Shown piece by piece: positions 26,638 through 35,563 of a DNA stretch of 64,000 nt. The number at the start of each line of letters is the position of its first letter. The first letter of the stretch is position 1. The notes below the pieces were generated by a model, which made no database searches, was not told the origin of the DNA, and worked only from the letters and a program-made list of their open reading frames with translations. Origin of the DNA: Dokdonia sp. Dokd-P16 (GTDB taxonomy: Bacteria > Bacteroidota > Bacteroidia > Flavobacteriales > Flavobacteriaceae); contig NZ_CP029151.1 in assembly GCF_003095655.1 (NCBI RefSeq), positions 329,501 to 393,500 of the forward strand. The letters are read 5' to 3'. The position numbers and the translations under genes were made by a program.

Positions 26638-27461
26638 ATCGCTGTGTTTTTAAAAGGACAAACAGCCAGTAAGCCTTGTTGTATATATTTAATTTTTGAG
26701 GCACTAGGTAAGGCGTCTATGTGATTTTTAATATAATTTATAGATTCATCTATAGCTTGCGCTTCATACAATTCCATAGCAGTGTAGGTGTTTAAACCTA
26801 CAGATAAAAAATAATCGTGATACTTCACACCATCACCATGGATATTATTTGAAAAACGCACTTGTACCGCAGGTATTTGATAAGCGTGTGCCACAATAAC
26901 TCCATGTAAAGAGGAAGATAGAATATTTTCACACGACAGTATTTCATCTGTTGTTTGCTCCACATCATTAGTTCTAAAGTGAATCACTTTTACTTGTTCA
27001 ATGCTTTCGTACCATTCCTTAACCACTTCATAATCATTAATATGAGGCACTATTCCTAATTTGTATTTCTTCTCTATTTTTGGATTATAATACAAGGGTA
27101 ATAGTAACGCTGGATCACCATAGACTGCTGGACAGTTGTAATGGAGTTCTTGAAGACGCTTTCGCGAAAGCGGACCTCTAACAGCTAAAAATGTGGCGCC
27201 AGCTACTTGGGCATCTCTAGATATAATACCACTGCCCCAAACCGTACAATGCGTACCAATGTGTTCTAGTATACTACCGATAGTTACATAAACAGGTTGC
27301 CACAAATTCTTTACATAAAACTTATTTGCACGCAGCCATTTTACTGGTTTTCCTGAAATTTTTTCTACAAGATATTTACCGAGTAAATCGCCATAGTTTT
27401 CTTTATCTCTTTTTTGAATAAAGATCTCGCTCCACCAATATAGTCTTAAGGCTTTTCCCAT
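26634..27461 (-). CDS. Polysaccharide pyruvyl transferase family protein
   Basis: A 275-residue protein of the CsaB/WcaK family. ENYGDLLGKYLVEKISGKPV, TVWGSGIISRD, LAVRGPLSRKRLQEL, VYGDPALLLP, LGIVPHINDYEVV, ENILSSSLHGVIVAHAYQIP are the conserved blocks, including the SSSLHG active-site segment. Members add pyruvate ketals from phosphoenolpyruvate to hexoses, giving an acidic glycan. An exact palindrome (27157-27172) supplies LSRKR between two conserved blocks. The start and the permease stop overlap in TAATG. Placement between permease and ATPase genes is unusual. Confidence 0.88.
   Translation of the reverse strand: MGKALRLYWWSEIFIQKRDKENYGDLLGKYLVEKISGKPVKWLRANKFYVKNLWQPVYVTIGSILEHIGTHCTVWGSGIISRDAQVAGATFLAVRGPLSRKRLQELHYNCPAVYGDPALLLPLYYNPKIEKKYKLGIVPHINDYEVVKEWYESIEQVKVIHFRTNDVEQTTDEILSCENILSSSLHGVIVAHAYQIPAVQVRFSNNIHGDGVKYHDYFLSVGLNTYTAMELYEAQAIDESINYIKNHIDALPSASKIKYIQQGLLAVCPFKNTAI
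27157..27172. repeat. Palindrome copy inside a coding sequence
   Basis: Exact CGCTTTCGCGAAAGCG, read as LSRKR in the pyruvyl-transferase gene. Confidence 0.95.
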
Positions 27462-28330
27462 TACACCGTATCTATAAAAGTTTTCTCTGTGCGATTAAAG
27501 AAGATGAGACCTATAAAAAATAGAACAATTCCTAATCCAAATCCAACATAGAGTCCGGTCCAATGGATTTCTAGACTATTGAACCATAAAGTGCGGTAAC
27601 TTTCTATAATATGAGCTATAGGATTCCACTCTACTGCCCAGTAATAATCTGTCAACTTATCCTTTGCCGCATCCATAGAATACATCACTGCACTGAGGTA
27701 CATTAATAAATTTAAACCAAAACCAACGAGCAATGATAAGTCTCGATACTTTGTAGTAAAAGAGGATAAGACCATACCTATTCCCATAGCAAGTAAGATA
27801 ATGTTCAATAGTATGATGATCACAAGTGGGAAATACACAGAAGGTCTTACTTCCATGCCGTTATATGCAAAATAAACGTAAAAAATAACCAAGATCAACA
27901 GCTGAATTGCATATTTGAGCAGTCCTGAGATTACCTTAGAGGCTGGTGATATAAACCTAGGAAAATACACTTTCCCAAAAATCCCTGCATTACTTTTAAA
28001 GGAATTACTAGTAGCGTTTAATGATTCTTTAAAATAAGACCATAGTGTCAATCCTGTAAGATTGAATAAAAAATTAGGGATTGCACCATTACTAATTCCT
28101 GCAACCTCGTTAAAAATAAGGGTAAAAACTACACTGGTAAATAAAGGTTGTATGATAAACCATAGAGGTCCTAGGATCGTTTGTTTATAAACAGTTACAA
28201 TATCTCTTTTTACAAAAAGAACAAGCAAATCCCTATAGCGCCAAATTTCCTTAAGATTCAGGTCTATCAACTTACCCTTAGGTTTAATCTCGTAAAGCCA
28301 GTCTTCCTCCTCTTTCATTTTATCAACCAT
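27461..28330 (-). CDS. wzm: ABC-2 polysaccharide export permease (Wzm/TagG-like)
   Basis: A 289-residue inner-membrane protein. The N-terminal cytoplasmic piece LKEIWRYRDLLVLFVKRDIV then YKQTILGPLWFIIQPLF is the family signature, followed by six hydrophobic segments and an EWNPIAHIIESYRTLWF loop before the last helix. It would pair with the ATPase at 23116. ATG codons at 28330 and 28318 are both possible. It is 9 bases from the autokinase gene. Confidence 0.92.
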   Translation of the reverse strand: MVDKMKEEEDWLYEIKPKGKLIDLNLKEIWRYRDLLVLFVKRDIVTVYKQTILGPLWFIIQPLFTSVVFTLIFNEVAGISNGAIPNFLFNLTGLTLWSYFKESLNATSNSFKSNAGIFGKVYFPRFISPASKVISGLLKYAIQLLILVIFYVYFAYNGMEVRPSVYFPLVIIILLNIILLAMGIGMVLSSFTTKYRDLSLLVGFGLNLLMYLSAVMYSMDAAKDKLTDYYWAVEWNPIAHIIESYRTLWFNSLEIHWTGLYVGFGLGIVLFFIGLIFFNRTEKTFIDTV

Positions 28331-28339
28331 AAACCCCCT

Positions 28340-30796
28340 CTATTTACGACCTCTTATTAACCTTCCTAATTTACCTAATAAGCCACCTCTTCCTTCCTCT
28401 TCATGGTACCCATTATTATACGTGCCATAGCCGTATCCATAACCGTAACCTGCGCCATAACCATACCCGTACTTACGCTTTTGTTGGAAATAGTTGAGTA
28501 CGAAGCTTACATGTTTTATTTGTCCTTTTTCATACTTATCTGTAACCAGACCGAGCATGTCTTTCTTTGTATATCCTTGACGCACCATATATAGCGAAGC
28601 ATCTACATAAGGCATTAACTCAAATGCATCAGAAACAAGACCCAATGGAGGTGTATCAAAAACAATATAGTCATACTCTTCCTTAAGCTTATTAATAAAT
28701 TCGTGCATCGCATCACTTATAATAAGTTCCGACGGGTTAGGTGGTATAGGTCCAGAAAGGATTACGTCTAGATGATCTATACCTGAAGGTTGTTTTACCT
28801 CGTCTAATGTTGCGTCTCCTATCAAGTAGTTAACTACTCCTTTATCATTCTCCAGCTCAAAATCATCAAATATTTTAGGCTTACGTAAATCGAGTCCTAC
28901 AAGCACTGTTTTCTTTTCGCTTAAAGCGAAAACAGAAGCAAGATTCATAGATGTAAATGTTTTTCCCTCACCACTTACACTTGATGTTACTAATACAGTC
29001 TTTGCACCCGTAACTCCTTTCTTCTTGTACATAAACTGCAGTCCAGAACGCAAGCCTCTAAAAGCTTCTGCCATTGCAGATCGAGGATGATCACGTACTA
29101 CAAGTCCAGACGTACGCTTACTTTTACCTATCACTCCAAGTACAGGAATGGAAGAGCGTTTCTTAACATCTTCAGGAGTGCCTATTTTTGTATCCAAAAA
29201 GAAGATAATCAGCACCAAGGCTAAAGGAATAGCAGTTCCAAAAGTGGCTGCCATCACCTTATTAAGTTGTGTATTTGGACCTATTGGTCCTCTACCCACG
29301 TCTTTTGCTTTGTCTATAAATAAGATATCTGAAACGTTTGAGGCTTTTATTATTTCTGCCTCACTGCGTTTTGTAGTATATAAATTATACGCTTCTTGAC
29401 TTATGGTAAAACGACGTTGAATTTCTGCAAGTTCTTGTTCTTCTTTTGGAAATTGTCTAAGCTTCCTTTCGGCTTGACCTATTTCTCTATTTAAGTTTGA
29501 AATTTGCGAATTGATCTGAGATTTACTGGATCTTATATTTTCAAACAAGACAGCTTTCTCTGCATCTATACGTCTATCAAGATCTCTAAAAGCTGGGTTA
29601 CCTTCCTTTGCTGTATATGCAAGATTACTACGTTGTAATGCAAGCTGGATAATACTTGACACCCCAGAAGTAATACTTCCTTCGTTAATAAGAGAGACAG
29701 AAGGTGCAGGCACGTTTGTATAATCTGTACGTGTTCTTAAATATTCTTCTAACTGTTTATAATAAACAAGTTGTCTCGCTAAGTCATCTTTTTCATTATC
29801 TATCGTTTGTAGTTCTTCACTTATTTGCTCCGCTCCTCCGGATAGTGTAATAGCACTATTTTTATTTTGGAACGAATTAAGATCATTAAGCGCCTTGTCT
29901 AAATCGACATTACTTGACTTAAGACTACTATCGATATACTTTATAGTTTTTGTAGCAAATAGATTCTTCTGGCGCAATTGCTCTTCTGTACGCACCTCAA
30001 TACTCGCATTAAGGTAATCTATAAGTCGTTTCTTATTAGTCCCTACAAGGCTTAATTCTAAAGTAGAACTCCCTCGCGGAGTTTGGGTAACTCCCATCCC
30101 ACGATATCTTCCTGCGGTTCCATTAAAATTACCCATACTCACAAAGTACTCCTGACCCGTGGTAGGATAAACATCTGTGGCTAGCAATTGCCCTTTCAAA
30201 AATGGAGTATCTATGGTGTCACCTAACTCAAAAACTTGATCAAAATCTGCAGATGGTGCAGGTACCGTTGACGGTTTAAGCGTGTTATAATTAAATAATG
30301 CAGCGTTACCTCCACTAAAAGGTATGGTAAGCCTCATACTACCATCTCCTTGGTCTACTACAGTGATTCTTTTTCCATATAACTGCGGAAACGAGTCATT
30401 AAGTTTTAATTGAAATGGAGTGTAACCATACACATCCTCAATGGCATATTTGCCTTGTTTTTGGTAATTAATGTAGTACTGTAAGTATTGAACAACACGC
30501 TCTGCATGTGTTCTAGATTTAAGCATGATAATGCTTGTCTGTACCTTATCTGTAGTACCACCCCAGTTAAAAACCAAACTTGTGTTCCCTCCAAACATCT
30601 GATTCTGATCATCTTTTATAGAGATCATACTCGTCTCTCTATAAATAGGCACTTTACGCACGTTAATATAATGCGCTATAGAGAAGGCAATAAGCAATGA
30701 TATCACAAACAACCACCAGAAACTTAAGAGCCTAAACAAGAATCCCTTAAAATCAAAGAAACCTCCAGAGCTTTGTACGTCAAATTCTTCTTCCAT
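28340..30796 (-). CDS. wzc: Polysaccharide chain-length determinant / tyrosine autokinase (Wzc-like)
   Basis: About 818 residues from the ATG at 30796; a GTG one codon earlier touches the upstream stop. A Wzz domain starts with a helix at about 20-42; a long periplasmic coiled-coil region follows (about 270-480) with the GNVR-type RRFTISQEAYNLYTTKRSEA, and the second helix is at about 505-525. The cytoplasmic BY-kinase has SSVSGEGKTFTSMN (Walker A), VLVGLDLRKP (A') and YIVFDTPPLG (B), then the Tyr cluster KYGYGYGAGYGYGYGYG near 775-795. It controls length and export of the glycan by cyclic autophosphorylation. Confidence 0.93.
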   Translation of the reverse strand: MEEEFDVQSSGGFFDFKGFLFRLLSFWWLFVISLLIAFSIAHYINVRKVPIYRETSMISIKDDQNQMFGGNTSLVFNWGGTTDKVQTSIIMLKSRTHAERVVQYLQYYINYQKQGKYAIEDVYGYTPFQLKLNDSFPQLYGKRITVVDQGDGSMRLTIPFSGGNAALFNYNTLKPSTVPAPSADFDQVFELGDTIDTPFLKGQLLATDVYPTTGQEYFVSMGNFNGTAGRYRGMGVTQTPRGSSTLELSLVGTNKKRLIDYLNASIEVRTEEQLRQKNLFATKTIKYIDSSLKSSNVDLDKALNDLNSFQNKNSAITLSGGAEQISEELQTIDNEKDDLARQLVYYKQLEEYLRTRTDYTNVPAPSVSLINEGSITSGVSSIIQLALQRSNLAYTAKEGNPAFRDLDRRIDAEKAVLFENIRSSKSQINSQISNLNREIGQAERKLRQFPKEEQELAEIQRRFTISQEAYNLYTTKRSEAEIIKASNVSDILFIDKAKDVGRGPIGPNTQLNKVMAATFGTAIPLALVLIIFFLDTKIGTPEDVKKRSSIPVLGVIGKSKRTSGLVVRDHPRSAMAEAFRGLRSGLQFMYKKKGVTGAKTVLVTSSVSGEGKTFTSMNLASVFALSEKKTVLVGLDLRKPKIFDDFELENDKGVVNYLIGDATLDEVKQPSGIDHLDVILSGPIPPNPSELIISDAMHEFINKLKEEYDYIVFDTPPLGLVSDAFELMPYVDASLYMVRQGYTKKDMLGLVTDKYEKGQIKHVSFVLNYFQQKRKYGYGYGAGYGYGYGYGTYNNGYHEEEGRGGLLGKLGRLIRGRK

Positions 30797-30799
30797 CAC

Positions 30800-31585
30800 T
30801 TATCGGGTTGCTAGTAATATTACAGAGGCTAGCGTCGTTACTAATCCTAAGATGGTAGTAAAAGCTTGCAAGCCCGTAGTTCCTATACCTATAGCTTTTT
30901 GAGGTAGCGGATTCACTGTTATAATATCATTAGGTTGTATGTAGTAGTAAGGTGATTGCATCACATCTATAGTTGTAAGATCCACATGATGTACACGTTG
31001 CCCTCCTGGATATTGTCGTATAATAAGTACATCTGTAAGATCACCCGTAAGTGGCACACCTCCAGCATTTGCTATTGCTTCTAGTATGGAGACTTTCTCT
31101 GCAAGCACATTTTGTGTTCCAGAGGTTCCTATTTCCCCAACGAGCGTATATCGTATTCCTGGTAGTTTAACGGTGACAAATAAATCGGCCTCGTCTTTTA
31201 TATAATCGGCTAGGAGTCTTTTTTCGATGATTTCTCTTATCTCATCGGTTGTTCTTCCCAAGACATTAATTTCACCCAATTCTGGAACACGTATATTTCC
31301 ATGAGTATCTATAGCAAAACCATCATAATAAAAGCCTTCGTCAAGGGATACGCCTCCATTGCTGGATGGATTAAAAAAGTCAACCAATTGTTGATCCAAA
31401 GCCTTTAAACGAATACTCAATATATCGCCTATTTGTACTCGGTATGGTGGTTGCTGTTGCTGTAGAGATACAATACTGTCTGTAGCACGCTCTGTCTCGC
31501 GCAAATAGGTGATGTCTCTAAGCGGCACACAAGATGCTGTACTCGCGATAATTACGAGTAACAGTAGTATGATTGGGTATCTCAT
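30800..31585 (-). CDS. wza: Outer-membrane polysaccharide export lipoprotein (Wza-like)
   Basis: A 261-residue protein. The signal peptide ends in the lipobox ASTASC, so Cys19 is the lipidated residue. PYRVQIGDILSIRLKAL is the start of the poly-export (PES) domain, and two SLBB-type segments follow (YTLVGEIGTSGTQNVL, VSILEAIANAGGVPLTGDLT, IQPNDIITVNPLP). A hydrophobic C-terminal helix (about 238-258) fits the Wza pore helix. First gene of the operon; a TAnnTTTG box lies 21 bases upstream of the start. Confidence 0.92.
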   Translation of the reverse strand: MRYPIILLLLVIIASTASCVPLRDITYLRETERATDSIVSLQQQQPPYRVQIGDILSIRLKALDQQLVDFFNPSSNGGVSLDEGFYYDGFAIDTHGNIRVPELGEINVLGRTTDEIREIIEKRLLADYIKDEADLFVTVKLPGIRYTLVGEIGTSGTQNVLAEKVSILEAIANAGGVPLTGDLTDVLIIRQYPGGQRVHHVDLTTIDVMQSPYYYIQPNDIITVNPLPQKAIGIGTTGLQAFTTILGLVTTLASVILLATR

Positions 31586-31605
31586 TTATGTAAAGTTAGG
31601 CATCA

Positions 31606-31613
31606 CAAATATA
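31606..31613 (-). promoter_or_regulatory. Candidate -7 box for the polysaccharide operon
   Basis: On the minus strand the box reads TATATTTG, matching the Bacteroidota TAnnTTTG element, 21 bases before the Wza start codon. No clear TTG is found at the usual distance upstream, so this is a moderate call. Confidence 0.45.
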
Positions 31614-31748
31614 GCGTTTCATCGATAAAAATAAAACGTTCACAGATGGATGCTTAGTTATTAGCTTAAAATTATCAGAAATAAATTAAAATCTACGCTA
31701 CGCAACGACTTAAAATCAAGTTATTTCTATTTGTAAGCGTTATTTTTG

Positions 31749-31762
31749 CTTTCGCGAAAGCG
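31749..31762. repeat. Intergenic palindrome copy
   Basis: Exact GCTTTCGCGAAAGC followed by GTAAAC, between the divergent polysaccharide operon and the ABC-F gene. Confidence 0.95.
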
Positions 31763-31855
31763 TAAACGCATACCCATAATACTAAAAACTGGTTGAGCAC
31801 CTTGTGACCAACTAATCGTAAATGGTGCAACGTATTGCATCTACACTATTTCCTG

Positions 31856-33775
31856 ATGAATTACCTCTCTGTAGAAAACGTATCAAAATCTTTTGGCGAA
31901 CACCATCTTTTTAAAGACATCGCGTTCGGTATTAATAAAGATCAAAAAATAGGCTTTGTTGCCAAAAATGGAACAGGTAAAACCTCTCTCCTCAACATTA
32001 TCGCTGGACTAGAAGCTCCAGATAGTGGTCAAGTGGTGAGTAGAAAGGGAATTGTAATTTCGTTTCTACCTCAGGAACCAGATCTAGATCCTAATCTTAC
32101 GGTAGAGGAAACCATATTTGCTCACGATAACCCTATTCTTAAAACCATTGCAAATTACGAGAAGGCACTTCTCAATATGGAAGATGCAGATGCGTATCAA
32201 AAAGCATTTGACGCCATGGAGGTTGCACAAGCTTGGGATTTTGAAACTCAATATAAACAGATCCTTTTCAAGTTAAAACTTAACGATATGGATCGTAAAG
32301 TTGAGCTCCTTAGTGGTGGGCAAAAAAAGCGTCTTGCACTCGCTCAAATGATGCTTACTAAGCCAGATCTAGCCATACTAGATGAGCCTACTAACCACCT
32401 TGACCTGGAGATGATAGAGTGGCTGGAAGAATATTTCCGCTCAGAGAATATCACCTTATTCATGGTGACGCACGACCGTTACTTTCTAGAAAATGTATGT
32501 AATGAGATTGTAGAGCTTGAAGGTGGCGTTCTTTACAGCTATAAAGGAAATTATGCCTATTACCTAGAGAATAAAGATGCTCGCATTGCTGCATGGGAGA
32601 CAGAGACTGGAAAAGCAAAGCAACTTTATAAAAAAGAACTAGAGTGGATGCGTCGCCAGCCTAAGGCTCGTACCACAAAGTCAAAGTCTCGTATAGATGA
32701 CTTTGCAGAGATTAAATCTCGTGCACATGAGCGTCGCAATGACCACACCGTGCAACTTGAGATTAATATGGAACGCATGGGAAGTAAGATTCTTGAATTT
32801 CATAAAATCAGCAAATCTTTTGGAGATCTTAAACTACTTGACCAATTTGAGTATGTATTTAAAACTGGAGAGCGCGTAGGTATTATAGGTAAAAATGGAA
32901 CTGGTAAAACTACCTTCCTTAATATGATTACTGGCGAGCTAGCTCCAGATTCTGGAAAAGTGATTGTAGGAGAGACTGTGAAGTTTGGCTACTACACACA
33001 GAAGGGAATTAATATCAAAGAAGGTCAAAAAGTAATTGATGTTATAAAAGAATACGGAGATCACATTCCCCTTAAAAAGGGAAGAACAATTTCTGCAGGG
33101 CAGTTGCTTGAACGTTTCCTTTTTGACCGTAAGAAGCAGTATGATTTTGTAGAGCGACTAAGTGGTGGAGAGCGCAAGCGCCTTTACTTATGTACCATTT
33201 TCATACAGAATCCTAACTTCTTAATTCTTGATGAACCTACAAATGATCTAGACGTTGTAACACTCAACGTACTTGAGCAATTTTTACTTGATTTCCCAGG
33301 TTGCATCGTGGTAGTTTCTCACGACCGTTACTTTATGGATAAGATTGTAGATCACCTTTTTGTTTTTAAAGGAGATGCCGTGGTAGAAGATTTTCCAGGT
33401 AATTACTCAGATTTTAGAGCTTACGAGGGAGGGATTAGTAACGCTTTCGCGAAAGCAGAAAAAGAACAATCTCAAATCGAGAACAAACAAAAATTTAATG
33501 CTTCCATAGGAGAAACCGCTACCGAAACTAAGTCTTGGAAAGAGGAACAGCATACAGGAACGATAAGCTTTAACGAGCAGAAAGAGCACGCAAAGTTAGA
33601 ACGTGAGATTGCAAAACTAGAACGTGAGAAAGAAGACAAGCAAAAACTCTTCTTAAATCCTGATCTTACTCAAGATCAAATCACCGAAGAAAGTCTGAAA
33701 TTGCAAAAGATCATAGATGCGATTGCCTTAAAAGAGGAACGATGGTTTGAATTATCGTCTAAGATGGAAGGATAA
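31856..33775 (+). CDS. ABC-F family ATP-binding protein (Uup/EttA-like)
   Basis: About 639 residues from the ATG at 31856 (MNYLSVENVSKSFGEHHLF); an ATG-independent longer start at 31835 is unlikely. Two ATPase domains without membrane parts: GKNGTGKTSLLN and LSGGQKKRLALAQM with LAILDEPTNHLDLEM; then GKNGTGKTTFLN, LSGGERKRLYLC and LILDEPTNDLDVV. The linker carries the charged ABC-F tail (ARTTKSKSRIDDFAEIKSR). C-terminal coiled coil of about 75 residues. The family acts on ribosomes or in DNA repair. A palindrome at 33442-33456 encodes AFAKA at the start of the C-terminal extension. Confidence 0.93.
   Translation: MNYLSVENVSKSFGEHHLFKDIAFGINKDQKIGFVAKNGTGKTSLLNIIAGLEAPDSGQVVSRKGIVISFLPQEPDLDPNLTVEETIFAHDNPILKTIANYEKALLNMEDADAYQKAFDAMEVAQAWDFETQYKQILFKLKLNDMDRKVELLSGGQKKRLALAQMMLTKPDLAILDEPTNHLDLEMIEWLEEYFRSENITLFMVTHDRYFLENVCNEIVELEGGVLYSYKGNYAYYLENKDARIAAWETETGKAKQLYKKELEWMRRQPKARTTKSKSRIDDFAEIKSRAHERRNDHTVQLEINMERMGSKILEFHKISKSFGDLKLLDQFEYVFKTGERVGIIGKNGTGKTTFLNMITGELAPDSGKVIVGETVKFGYYTQKGINIKEGQKVIDVIKEYGDHIPLKKGRTISAGQLLERFLFDRKKQYDFVERLSGGERKRLYLCTIFIQNPNFLILDEPTNDLDVVTLNVLEQFLLDFPGCIVVVSHDRYFMDKIVDHLFVFKGDAVVEDFPGNYSDFRAYEGGISNAFAKAEKEQSQIENKQKFNASIGETATETKSWKEEQHTGTISFNEQKEHAKLEREIAKLEREKEDKQKLFLNPDLTQDQITEESLKLQKIIDAIALKEERWFELSSKMEG
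33442..33456. repeat. Palindrome copy inside a coding sequence
   Basis: Exact GCTTTCGCGAAAGC core, translated AFAKA in the linker between the second ATPase domain and the C-terminal coiled coil of the ABC-F protein. Confidence 0.95.
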
Positions 33776-33836
33776 GCAATTATAAACGACAACCTTTATT
33801 ATAACAAAGACCATACAATAGCTCACATTCTATAAA

Positions 33837-34616
33837 GTGAATCAGTATAAACACTCCATACTCGCTTACCTAAAATGGCTTCCTAAGACGTTCCACCTTC
33901 ATGGGATACACTCTCCTTTTATTTTCAAACTAGAGAAGGAAGTATTGAGAGGAAAGTCGGATCCTGCTATTTCGCAAATGGTCAACACCTATAAGAAGGC
34001 TTTGTTGGATAACGAGACATCCATAGAGGTTATGGACTATGGTGCTGGCTCTAGAGTATTTAAATCTGCACAACGAGAAGTAAAAGATATTGCTAGGTAT
34101 GCTGGCGCTACCCACAAAAGGGTGCTATTATTACAGCGACTTATGGCATATTTTCAGCCTAAAGAAGTATTAGAACTAGGCACCTCCCTTGGTGTTGCTA
34201 CTGCGGCATTAGCGATTCAGAACAACGCGCATGTCACTACTATAGAAGGTTGCCCTAATACTGCTGCCATAGCACAAAAAGAGCTCGATACGGCAGGGAT
34301 AACTAATGTTACACTTTGTGTAGGGGACTTTAATGATGAGATTGTAAAACATAATCACAAAAAATTTGAGTTCATCTATTTTGATGGAAACCACTCTAAG
34401 CAAGCCACGCTAGATTATGTGTCATCACTTCTTTCCACAACTACAGACGATACTGTCTGGATGTTTGATGACATTCACTGGTCACTAGAAATGACAGAGG
34501 CTTGGGAAACCATTAAAAAAAGACCGGAGATATCTGCGACCATAGACGCTTTTAATTTTGGGATGGCATTCTTTAGACCACAACAGGCTAAAGAAGACTT
34601 TTATATCAGATTATAA
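33837..34616 (+). CDS. Class I SAM-dependent methyltransferase (O-methyltransferase-like)
   Basis: A 259-residue protein started at GTG (33837). HLHGIHSPFIFKLEKEVLRG is a conserved N-terminal block in flavobacterial members; VLELGTSLGVATAALAIQ is SAM motif I, VTTIEGCPNTAAIAQ motif II, FEFIYFDGNHSKQATLDYV is the motif of the methyltransferase_24/O-methyltransferase group, and TVWMFDDIHWSLEMTEAW follows. No membrane or signal part. The substrate is unknown. It follows the ABC-F gene by 61 bases and may be co-transcribed. Confidence 0.8.
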   Translation: MNQYKHSILAYLKWLPKTFHLHGIHSPFIFKLEKEVLRGKSDPAISQMVNTYKKALLDNETSIEVMDYGAGSRVFKSAQREVKDIARYAGATHKRVLLLQRLMAYFQPKEVLELGTSLGVATAALAIQNNAHVTTIEGCPNTAAIAQKELDTAGITNVTLCVGDFNDEIVKHNHKKFEFIYFDGNHSKQATLDYVSSLLSTTTDDTVWMFDDIHWSLEMTEAWETIKKRPEISATIDAFNFGMAFFRPQQAKEDFYIRL

Positions 34617-34781
34617 TTACACAGAACAAAATAATCTTGAACTAGTTTTTACACGTACAGCGCTCAAACATCTCTCCTCGCTTTTCTTAAAAAATCATAG
34701 TTGCTACGTCCGAGATAAATTTTTACATAAATTGTGTAACATTTAGACGTTTACCTCTTCTAATAGCAAACCAAACACTCT

Positions 34782-35468
34782 ATGGGCAACCTTATTAAAA
34801 TTAGAAATATCATTCGTGACTTCCCATTAGGGACAGAGATTGTTCACGTACTCAAGGGTATAGACCTTGATATTGATAAGGGTGAGTATGTAGCTTTTAT
34901 GGGACCTTCTGGTTCTGGAAAGTCTACGCTTATGAATCTTTTAGGCTGTCTTGATACTCCTACCGCTGGATCGTATGTTCTTAATGGACGTGACGTGAGC
35001 CAGATGACAGATGATGAGCTAGCCGAAGTACGTAACACAGAAATAGGTTTTGTCTTTCAAACCTTTAATTTACTTCCTAGAACTACTGCTCTTGACAACG
35101 TAGCATTACCTATGGTCTATGCCGGAATGTCAAAGTCTGCACGTAATGCTCGTGCCGAAGAGGTGCTTACAGATGTAGGTCTTGCAGATCGTATGGATCA
35201 CAAACCTAACCAGCTCTCTGGAGGGCAACGACAGCGTGTTGCTGTAGGTCGTGCACTGGTTAATAAACCATCCATCATCCTTGCAGATGAGCCTACAGGT
35301 AATCTTGACTCAAAAACTGGTGTCGAGATCATGGCACTTTTTGACGCTATACATGCCGCAGGTAATACCGTAATTCTTGTTACACACGAGGAAGATATTG
35401 CAGAGCATGCACACCGTGTAATTAGATTGCGTGATGGAGTCATTGAGAGTGACACTAGAAATAAATAA
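34782..35468 (+). CDS. LolD/MacB-type ABC transporter ATPase
   Basis: A 228-residue ATPase with [18 protein letters not shown] (Walker A), [20 protein letters not shown] (Q loop), [16 protein letters not shown] (signature), [16 protein letters not shown] (Walker B) and [11 protein letters not shown] (switch His). Family members work with FtsX-like permeases in lipoprotein release or macrolide/peptide export. No permease gene is adjacent, so its partner must be encoded elsewhere. A 165-base gap with no recognised signal precedes it. Confidence 0.9.
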   Translation: MGNLIKIRNIIRDFPLGTEIVHVLKGIDLDIDKGEYVAFMGPSGSGKSTLMNLLGCLDTPTAGSYVLNGRDVSQMTDDELAEVRNTEIGFVFQTFNLLPRTTALDNVALPMVYAGMSKSARNARAEEVLTDVGLADRMDHKPNQLSGGQRQRVAVGRALVNKPSIILADEPTGNLDSKTGVEIMALFDAIHAAGNTVILVTHEEDIAEHAHRVIRLRDGVIESDTRNK

Positions 35469-35563
35469 TTTACCTATTTCGTAAGTGAATTAATAATCAT
35501 TTTTATTATCAACATAGGAGCTCCTTTACGAATTTGATAGTATTTTGGTGAAAAATTGCAACT

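Larger units (their letters stand above)
1..31585 (-). other. Surface polysaccharide biosynthesis and ABC-export locus
   Basis: About thirty genes lie on one strand with gaps that are mostly short or overlapping (many ATGA or TAATG junctions), so they look co-transcribed from upstream of the Wza-type gene. The order is export lipoprotein, autokinase, permease, pyruvyl-transferase-family enzyme, inserted pair, ATPase, methyltransferases, epimerase, glycosyltransferases, nonulosonic acid genes and more glycosyltransferases. Wzm/Wzt-type genes with no Wzx flippase or Wzy polymerase seen suggest ABC-dependent export. The locus continues beyond base 1, so the full set of sugars cannot be read here. 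Confidence 0.85.

Noticed and set aside
1-31585. Search for IS elements or integrases that could explain the foreign-looking region
   Set aside because: No transposase, integrase or terminal inverted repeats with target duplications were found; homologous exchange at the Wzt gene explains the scar better.
34558-34746. 62-codon frame after the methyltransferase
   Set aside because: It starts inside the methyltransferase gene, is rich in rare-looking residues and has no start signal of its own.
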